Shown here one piece after another: positions 1-6,135 of a stretch of 8,903 nucleotides of DNA. The stretch's first letter is position 1. Each line of letters begins with the position of its first letter. This stretch comes from Promethearchaeota archaeon (GTDB lineage: Archaea > Asgardarchaeota > Lokiarchaeia > Sigynarchaeales > SOKP01): NCBI GenBank assembly GCA_014729315.1, contig WJKD01000042.1, forward strand, positions 1-8,903. Reading direction: 5' to 3'. A program made the position numbers and the translations under genes. The notes under the pieces were generated by a model that saw only the letters and a program-made list of their open reading frames with translations, did no database searches and was not told the origin of the DNA.

Positions 1-7
1 ATCTATA

Positions 8-2866
8 ATGCCCAAAGATAAACAAGATCCGATCGAAGTTGCATACAAACGCCGTGATCCCGATCTGGATCCACAGCTTGTCTGGCGCGGGAAGGATGTG
101 TTGAATTGGTCTGATTTAGTAGTCCAGGCGCCGCCGCTCTATATTCAGGAAAAGGTACATCCCAAAGTGTTGATTGATGATTTATTGCAGCAAACAAAAT
201 TAGACAGGAAATCTTCCAGAGATCAAATTGATTTATTTTCTGATTTTAACGGACTTCCTGATGACGAAGCCAAAACGGAATTTTACCAGCACGATGCGAA
301 CTGGTCCAACCGTATGATTCTGGGCGATAGTTTGCAGGTGATGGCGTCTCTGGCAGAACGCGAAGGGCTGCGCGGCAAAGTACAATGCATTTACATTGAT
401 CCGCCGTATGGAATTAAATTTAACTCTAATTTTCAGTGGTCTACTACTAGCCGCGATGTGAAAGACGGCAATGTCAATCATATCACCCGCGAACCGGAAC
501 AGGTGAAAGCGTTTCGCGATACGTGGCGCGATGGGATTCATTCGTATTTAACATATTTAAGAGACCGACTGGAAGTTGCAAAGGAGCTATTATCGGAAAC
601 TGGGTCAATTTTTGTGCAGATTGGGGATGAAAATGTACATCGGATCAGAGATTTAATGGACGAAGTCTTTGGTGAAGATAATTTCATTCATATAATAACA
701 ATTAAAAAAACAGCAGGTTTGTCTAAAGAGAGTATTTCCGGAGTTACTGACTTTTTGCTTTGGTATGCAAAAGATGGAAACCAAGTAACAATTCATCGAG
801 GATTTGAACCAAAACCGGAACTTGGTGACAATGCATATGCCTTTATTGAACTCCCTGATTTAGCGCGCCGTCGCATGACTAAAAAGGAACGTATGGGATC
901 AACTCCGCTATCAAGGGAAGCAAAAATATTTAGGTATCAAATTGCAGTTGCTGCGGGACTGACTCCAAGTTGTGTGTTTGAGCAAAAACTTGATGGAGTT
1001 AACTATAAACCAAAGCAAGGCTCAAGTTGGAAAAGCAATAGACAAGGCATGGCTAGATTGGATCTTGCGAATCGCATAGAAGGAAACAATAAGACAATCA
1101 GCTATATACGATACCAAAATGATTTTCCTGTCAATCCTATTTCTAATTTATGGGCTGATACGGCTTCTGGCAGTGGTATGGACAAAATTTTTGTAGTACA
1201 AACTAATTCTAAAGTTGTCGAACGATGTTTGATTATGACAACTAATCCAGGTGATTTAGTGCTAGATCCAACATGCGGCTCAGGCACAACAGCGTATGTC
1301 GCCGAACAATGGGGACGCCGCTGGATTACGATTGATACATCCCGGGTGGCGCTGGCATTAGCCCGCGCCCGGATTATGGGAGCGCGCTATCCCTATTACA
1401 TTTTAGCCGACAGCAAGGATGGTCAACTCAAAGAAGCGGAAATCAAAAGAACCTCTCCCTCTGAAATGCCGACGCACAACAACATCCGACATGGGTTTGT
1501 GTATGAGCGGGTGCCGCATATTACACTCAAATCCATTGCCAACAATGCGGAAATTGATGTCATCTGGGAAAAATATCAGGAGAAACTGGAGCCGCTTCGG
1601 GAAAAACTGAATCAGGCGCTTGGCAAAAACTGGGAAGAATGGGAAATTCCCCGGGAAGCTGGTGATCCGTGGGATTCGGACACACGGCAGGTTTTTCGTC
1701 GCTTGAAAGCTGAAATTAAAAAAGGGGAAGCTGCGGATAAAGCGGCGATAAATAAACATCTTCAGGCTATTAATCACACCCTGAAACGCTCGTACACGCT
1801 GGAAACACTTCCCAAACGTCCGGTTGATCCATGGTCCGAAGAGGTAACGCAAATCCATGCGCAGTGGTGGGAGCAGCGCATCGCCCGTCAAAAGGAGATC
1901 GATGCATCCATCGCAGCAAAAGCGGATTCCGAATTTCTGTATGATAAACCTTACGTCGATACCAGGAAAGTCCGCGTGGCAGGACCTTTTACAGTCGAAA
2001 GTCTGTCCCCGCACCGCGTGCTTGGCGTGGATGAGAAGGATGAATTAATAGACGGTGTTTCCGATGATAAAACCGGGTATGGAGAAGAATGGGACTTTAC
2101 CAAAGTCATTTTGGAAAATCTGAAAACAGCCGGTGTACAGCAGGCTCATAAAGAAGATAAAATTGATTTTACATCCATTATACCCTGGCCCGGAGAAATG
2201 GTCTGCGCCGAAGGGCGATATATTGAAGGCAGAGAAGATTCAGGTATAGAAAAACGTGCGGCGATTTTCATCGGTCCTGAATTTGGTACTGTCTCACGCC
2301 CGGATTTAGTCGCGGCAGCCCGGGAAGCAGGCGACGCTGATTTTGATGTATTGATTGCCTGTGCATTCAGCTACGATGCCCATTCCTCTGAATTCAAAAA
2401 ACTTGGTCGCATTCCGGTATTGAAAGCCCGCATGAATGCCGATCTGCACATGTCCGATGATCTCAAAAATACGGGGAAAGGCAACCTGTTTGTGATTTTC
2501 GGCGAACCGGATATCGATATATTAGATGCCGGCGAAAACCAAATTCAGGTCAAAATTAATGGCGTGGATGTATTCCACCCCAATACCGGCGAAATCCGCA
2601 GCGACAATGCCGATGGCATCGCGTGCTGGTTCATCGACACAAATTATAATGAAGAAAGCTTCTTTGTGCGCCATGCTTACTTTTTAGGCGCCAACGATCC
2701 ATATAAATCCCTCAAAACAACGTTAAAAGCACAAATAAATAAAGAAGCCTGGGAGACGCTTCACAGCGACACGTCCCGTCCCTTTGACAAACCGGAATCC
2801 GGGCGTATTGCGGTGAAAGTTATTAATCATTTGGGGGATGAGGTTATGAAGGTTTTTAAGGTTTGA
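8..2866 (+). CDS. Type III Mod-like site-specific DNA methyltransferase (adenine-N6 likely, beta class)
   Basis: This 952-residue protein probably transfers a methyl group from S-adenosylmethionine to adenine in a specific DNA site. Seen: the catalytic DPPY motif is at residues 131-134, a motif VIII-like stretch (TGSIFVQIGDEN) at about 198-209, and the SAM-binding motif I (DPTCGSGTT) at 420-428. Catalytic motif before SAM motif is the beta-class order used by type III Mod subunits. The target recognition domain should lie at about 225-400, between these blocks. Residues 515-640 are rich in charged helices. The region from about 690 to 840 looks like a separate alpha/beta domain whose function I cannot name. 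The ATG at 8 opens a typical N-terminus, but only seven bases lie upstream, so an earlier start cannot be excluded. No Res helicase-nuclease is next to it: the next gene is an OLD ATPase. It could be solitary or have a partner upstream. The family call is secure; the base methylated is inferred. Confidence 0.93.
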   Translation: MPKDKQDPIEVAYKRRDPDLDPQLVWRGKDVLNWSDLVVQAPPLYIQEKVHPKVLIDDLLQQTKLDRKSSRDQIDLFSDFNGLPDDEAKTEFYQHDANWSNRMILGDSLQVMASLAEREGLRGKVQCIYIDPPYGIKFNSNFQWSTTSRDVKDGNVNHITREPEQVKAFRDTWRDGIHSYLTYLRDRLEVAKELLSETGSIFVQIGDENVHRIRDLMDEVFGEDNFIHIITIKKTAGLSKESISGVTDFLLWYAKDGNQVTIHRGFEPKPELGDNAYAFIELPDLARRRMTKKERMGSTPLSREAKIFRYQIAVAAGLTPSCVFEQKLDGVNYKPKQGSSWKSNRQGMARLDLANRIEGNNKTISYIRYQNDFPVNPISNLWADTASGSGMDKIFVVQTNSKVVERCLIMTTNPGDLVLDPTCGSGTTAYVAEQWGRRWITIDTSRVALALARARIMGARYPYYILADSKDGQLKEAEIKRTSPSEMPTHNNIRHGFVYERVPHITLKSIANNAEIDVIWEKYQEKLEPLREKLNQALGKNWEEWEIPREAGDPWDSDTRQVFRRLKAEIKKGEAADKAAINKHLQAINHTLKRSYTLETLPKRPVDPWSEEVTQIHAQWWEQRIARQKEIDASIAAKADSEFLYDKPYVDTRKVRVAGPFTVESLSPHRVLGVDEKDELIDGVSDDKTGYGEEWDFTKVILENLKTAGVQQAHKEDKIDFTSIIPWPGEMVCAEGRYIEGREDSGIEKRAAIFIGPEFGTVSRPDLVAAAREAGDADFDVLIACAFSYDAHSSEFKKLGRIPVLKARMNADLHMSDDLKNTGKGNLFVIFGEPDIDILDAGENQIQVKINGVDVFHPNTGEIRSDNADGIACWFIDTNYNEESFFVRHAYFLGANDPYKSLKTTLKAQINKEAWETLHSDTSRPFDKPESGRIAVKVINHLGDEVMKVFKV
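680..1262 (+). other. AT-rich target recognition segment of the methyltransferase
   Basis: This part of the methyltransferase gene encodes about residues 225-418, between motif VIII and motif I. In beta-class enzymes that interval holds the DNA target recognition domain. Hand counts of 60-base lines show the shift: 34 G+C in 481-540, 16 in 661-720, 19 in 1081-1140, 19 in 1201-1260, then 36 in 1261-1320. Codon choice changes with it, towards A- and T-ending codons. The reading frame is unbroken. The likely cause is replacement of the recognition domain by recombination, which would change specificity while keeping the catalytic core. That history is inference; only the composition shift and its position are seen. 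Confidence 0.6.
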
Positions 2867-2871
2867 TTCTT

Positions 2872-2928
2872 TAACTTTCTATTATTGCATAGCAAGAAAA
2901 TAGATAATTAAATGAATAATCAAAGTTA
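2872..2928. repeat. Imperfect AT-rich inverted repeat in the gap before the OLD gene
   Basis: A 7-base arm TAACTTT (2872-2878) is perfectly complementary to AAAGTTA (2922-2928). Inside it ATTATT (2881-2886) pairs with AATAAT (2915-2920), so the two blocks form one stem with a small internal loop. It begins six bases after the methyltransferase stop codon. No T-run follows either arm, so it is not a standard intrinsic terminator. It could be an operator, a weak RNA structure, or chance in AT-rich DNA. The stem contains few G-C pairs and would be unstable. Confidence 0.3.
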
Positions 2929-2964
2929 CTATTCTGTCGAATAACAAACCACTTTTTAAGTATT

Positions 2965-2968
2965 GGAG
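2965..2968 (+). promoter_or_regulatory. Ribosome binding site (GGAG) that fixes the OLD gene start
   Basis: GGAG at 2965-2968 lies six bases before a TTG codon at 2975, ideal Shine-Dalgarno spacing. The longest open frame would start at an earlier TTG (2963), but this motif overlaps and follows that codon and so cannot serve it. The protein from 2975 begins with a typical OLD/RecF-like opening (DIKNIKIHSFRGI), which supports the downstream start. Confidence 0.7.
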
Positions 2969-2974
2969 TTTGCT

Positions 2975-4714
2975 TTGGATATTAAAAACATTAAAATTCA
3001 TAGTTTTCGGGGTATCAACTTCCTTGATTGGAATGTTGATGGCAATTTTCTGTGTTTGATCGGCCCAGGAGATTCAACAAAGACGACAATTTTAGATGCG
3101 ATAGAATTTGCTTTGACCTCACGACGAAATGTAATTTTTGATGATACTGACTTTTATGACACTAAGACAGAAAATCCAATTAGCATAGAAGTGACAGCTG
3201 GAAGTTTACCAAAAGAACTACTTTCCGATTCAAAATTTGGATACCTAATAAAAGGATGGAACACTCATGCTGGTATCCGCGATGAGCCTGCAGAACAGGA
3301 TGAACCAGTACTAACCATGCAACTTAGAGTTGATAAGACATTAGAGCCTACATGGAGAGTCGTAAATAATCGTGATCCGGAAGGTAAATTTATTTCTGCT
3401 TTTGATAGGACAAAATTCGGTGTATCGAGGATTGGTGAATATATGGATTGGCAACTTTCATGGGGGCAAGGTTCTGCTTTATCTCGATTAATGGATCAAA
3501 AAGAAGATGTACGGCCAATACTTGCAGATGCTAGACGTCAAGCAAAAGCATCTTTAGATCCGAACAACCTACCATTAATCCTTCAGTCTGCAAAAAATGC
3601 AGCTACTATCGGTCAAAAAATTGGCGTAACAGTAAAAAGTGAAGACGGATTTCTTCCTGACCTTGACATTCGAAGTGTAAATATTGGTGCAGGTATTTTA
3701 GCACTGCACGATGACAATGTACCAGTGAGGCAAACTGGCCTTGGATCAAGTCGCTTATTGACCATGGGGCTACAACATGAAGCAGCACGAAATGGTGGTA
3801 TTACATTAATTGATGAATTTGAGTATGGCCTTGAACCACACCGTATTCGTAGACTTTTGCATGTTTTTAAAAATGGGATTCCCCTGCAGGAACCTACCCC
3901 TGGTAGTATTAATAATAAAGCGATAAGTACTGAATGTGCAAATCAATTCTTCTTTACTACACATTCTCCCATTGTATTATGTGAACTTGAACCAAAAGAT
4001 TTAAGGGTAGTACGATCTATAGCTGGAGAAACTCATATTTATAAACCAGACGATGAATTACGATCATTATTTAGAACAAATCCAGATGCCTTTTTAGCAA
4101 GGAAAGTCATCGTTTGTGAAGGAAAAACTGAAATTGGATTTTGTCGGGCTCTTGACAACTGGTGGTCTAGTTCAGGTTTATGTTTTGCATATGTAGGTGC
4201 TGTACTAGCAAATGGAGAGGGTAGTAATAAAGGACCAAATTCAGCTATAAGCTTCAAAAAACTTGGATATGACACAGCATATTTTGGAGATTCGGATGCA
4301 CCAATCACTCCAAATGAAACAACTTTAAACAACAATGGTATTTTTACAATTATTTGGAACGGTAGCGTATCAATAGAAGAGCGGATTGCACTTGATCTAC
4401 CCTGGGCTGGTTTCATTGAAATGGCACAGCAAGCTATTGATGAAAAAGGTGAAGACCATGTAGTTGCAAAACTATCTCAACAACTATCATGCAAAATTCA
4501 GGATATTTCAGTAGATCCTGAAACTTGGAATACTTTAGATAACATACGTTTGAATTTTGCAAAAGCAGCAAAAGCCAAAAAAGCAGAGTGGTTCAAACGG
4601 GTTGATCAGGCAGAAAAACTTGGAAAGATTGTTATCAAATATTGGGAAGAAATAAAAGATAAAGATTTAGGTGAAGGGATAACAAAGTTAAAAGGTTGGG
4701 CGCATGACAGATGA
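2975..4714 (+). CDS. gajA: OLD-family ATPase with TOPRIM nuclease domain, Gabija GajA-like
   Basis: This 579-residue protein is an ABC-type ATPase joined to a TOPRIM nuclease domain, the OLD architecture. In Gabija systems GajA is a DNA endonuclease that acts against phage together with GajB. Seen, numbered from the TTG at 2975: Walker A GPGDSTKT at 30-37, with Thr35 where glycine is usual; a signature-like stretch GLGSSRLL at 255-262; Walker B LIDEFEYGLEP from 278, with Asp280 and Glu281; the switch histidine in TTHSP at 328-332; and the TOPRIM glutamate motif CEGKTE at 381-386 followed by the acidic pair in FGDSDAP (Asp439, Asp441). Its length is close to that of known GajA proteins. Its 3' end overlaps the next gene, a UvrD-like helicase, by 11 bases; this pairing defines class 2 OLD proteins and Gabija. 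The gene is AT-rich compared with the methyltransferase. The OLD call is firm; Gabija assignment rests on architecture and neighbour, not on alignment. Confidence 0.88.
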   Translation: MDIKNIKIHSFRGINFLDWNVDGNFLCLIGPGDSTKTTILDAIEFALTSRRNVIFDDTDFYDTKTENPISIEVTAGSLPKELLSDSKFGYLIKGWNTHAGIRDEPAEQDEPVLTMQLRVDKTLEPTWRVVNNRDPEGKFISAFDRTKFGVSRIGEYMDWQLSWGQGSALSRLMDQKEDVRPILADARRQAKASLDPNNLPLILQSAKNAATIGQKIGVTVKSEDGFLPDLDIRSVNIGAGILALHDDNVPVRQTGLGSSRLLTMGLQHEAARNGGITLIDEFEYGLEPHRIRRLLHVFKNGIPLQEPTPGSINNKAISTECANQFFFTTHSPIVLCELEPKDLRVVRSIAGETHIYKPDDELRSLFRTNPDAFLARKVIVCEGKTEIGFCRALDNWWSSSGLCFAYVGAVLANGEGSNKGPNSAISFKKLGYDTAYFGDSDAPITPNETTLNNNGIFTIIWNGSVSIEERIALDLPWAGFIEMAQQAIDEKGEDHVVAKLSQQLSCKIQDISVDPETWNTLDNIRLNFAKAAKAKKAEWFKRVDQAEKLGKIVIKYWEEIKDKDLGEGITKLKGWAHDR

Positions 4715-6131
4715 ATCAACATTACTGAGTTCTAAACGCGCCTCTGTTATTGCTCCAGCTGGATGTGGGAAAACAGAACTAATCGCAAGAACTGTCAATA
4801 AAGATACTGAACATCGAAGTCTTGTACTTACGCATACCTACGCTGGTGTTGATGCTTTGCGCAAAAGATTCAAAAAACTGGGTACAAAAACCTCAACCTA
4901 TACAGTAGATACAATCGCAGGATGGAGTCTACGACTTGTAATATCTTTTCCAGGAACTTCTAATATTAAAACTTCACGTCCACGCAATGACCAATGGGAT
5001 TCTGTTTATATCGCTGCTGCTCAGTTGCTCTATATAAGTGCGATCAAATCTGTAATACAAGCTTCATATGATGCTGTGTATGTAGATGAATATCAGGATT
5101 GCTCACCAAAACAACATGATATAGTTTTGAAGCTTGCAGATATATTACCAACACGTATTCTTGGAGATCCTTTGCAAGGAATATTTGATTTTGGTGATTC
5201 AGAAATTATTGATTGGTCCACTCATGTTAAACCAAATTTTGAAGAACTTCCCCAGCTAAATGTACCATATAGATGGGCAAATAAAAATCCTGATCTCGGT
5301 GAGTGGTTGATGACGGTACGTAATGCATTTGAAATAGGTAAAACTATTGATATTAGACAAGCACCAAATGGTTGTGTTGAATTTATTCGACAACCTACTG
5401 ACCCACGCAGTAATGGCAATTTTCAAAGGGAATCTTGTATGTCTGCACGATGTCGAGTTAATGAAAATTTTTTGGTTATAAATAGTTGGGAATCGCAATG
5501 TCATAAAATTGCTCGTATGACTGGTGGAAAATTTCGATCTCCAGAGACTATTGAGTGTAATAAATTATTTGATACAGCAAAAATAATCGATGATGCATCA
5601 GACAATAAAGAACTTGCAAGATTAACTTTTGAGTTTGCTTGCTTTTGTCTGACAAAAGTAAAAAATGAATTGGGTAGAACTGCTGAAAGAATATTTAATG
5701 GTACGGGCCTTCAACAAAGTCGAAAGTATAAGCACCAACAACAGCTTGTAGTTTTGGAAAAAATAGCAGAAGATGGCAAGCTATCTTCTGTATATGATGC
5801 TTTATTGATGCTGAAAAATATACAGAACGTCGCAATTGTTCGATATGAACTTTTCCATGAGATGTTAAGATCATTGAAAGAATATAATACAGGTAAGCAT
5901 GATAAGTTAGAGGAAGCTGCAATAATAGTCAGAGATCGGACTCGTCGCACGGGACGATATCCAGGTCGTTATGTAATAAGCAGGACCTTATTAGTTAAAG
6001 GTTTAGAGTTTGACCATGTAATGGTGTTTGATGCAAACATTTTAGATCGCACAAATCTATATGTTGCGCTTACCAGAGGTTCAAAAAGTTTAAAAGTCGT
6101 AGGTAATTCAGCAATTTTAAATCCAAAGTAA
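4704..6131 (+). CDS. gajB: Compact UvrD-like superfamily 1 helicase, Gabija GajB-like
   Basis: This 475-residue protein carries the full set of UvrD/PcrA-type helicase motifs and is the likely partner of the OLD nuclease just upstream. Seen: Walker A APAGCGKT at 17-24; motif Ia around VLTHTYAG (41-48); motif II YVDEYQD at 126-132; motif III ILGDPLQGIFDF at 152-163; a motif IV-like NVPYRW at 186-191; motif V LLVKGLEFDHV at 429-439; motif VI NLYVALTRGS at 451-460. At 475 residues it is much shorter than full UvrD (about 720), leaving little room for large accessory subdomains, and is close to GajB size. The ATG at 4704 lies inside the end of the upstream gene (11-base overlap), with AAAGG at 4691-4695 as a ribosome binding site, so translation is probably coupled. 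In Gabija, GajB is thought to sense or process DNA ends or nucleotides and to activate GajA. The gene is strongly AT-rich (18 G+C in 5641-5700). The helicase call is firm, the GajB role inferred. Confidence 0.87.
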   Translation: MTDESTLLSSKRASVIAPAGCGKTELIARTVNKDTEHRSLVLTHTYAGVDALRKRFKKLGTKTSTYTVDTIAGWSLRLVISFPGTSNIKTSRPRNDQWDSVYIAAAQLLYISAIKSVIQASYDAVYVDEYQDCSPKQHDIVLKLADILPTRILGDPLQGIFDFGDSEIIDWSTHVKPNFEELPQLNVPYRWANKNPDLGEWLMTVRNAFEIGKTIDIRQAPNGCVEFIRQPTDPRSNGNFQRESCMSARCRVNENFLVINSWESQCHKIARMTGGKFRSPETIECNKLFDTAKIIDDASDNKELARLTFEFACFCLTKVKNELGRTAERIFNGTGLQQSRKYKHQQQLVVLEKIAEDGKLSSVYDALLMLKNIQNVAIVRYELFHEMLRSLKEYNTGKHDKLEEAAIIVRDRTRRTGRYPGRYVISRTLLVKGLEFDHVMVFDANILDRTNLYVALTRGSKSLKVVGNSAILNPK

Positions 6132-6135
6132 AAAT

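Noticed and set aside
1403..2014. 203-codon open frame on the - strand inside the methyltransferase gene
   Set aside because: It lies antisense to a well-supported coding region, shows no recognisable domain, and has the phenylalanine- and arginine-rich make-up typical of a shadow frame.
2885..2913. Promoter for the OLD gene (TTGCAT at 2885-2890 with TTAAAT at 2908-2913)
   Set aside because: Both boxes are weak matches in an AT-rich gap where such pairs occur by chance, so I do not call it, though a promoter somewhere in 2867-2974 remains possible.
2963..2974. Upstream TTG at 2963 as the OLD gene start
   Set aside because: The only good Shine-Dalgarno (GGAG, 2965-2968) overlaps this codon's own position and is correctly spaced for the TTG at 2975.
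4039..4416. 125-codon - strand frame inside the OLD gene
   Set aside because: It is antisense to the TOPRIM domain, whose acidic motifs are clearly encoded on the + strand.
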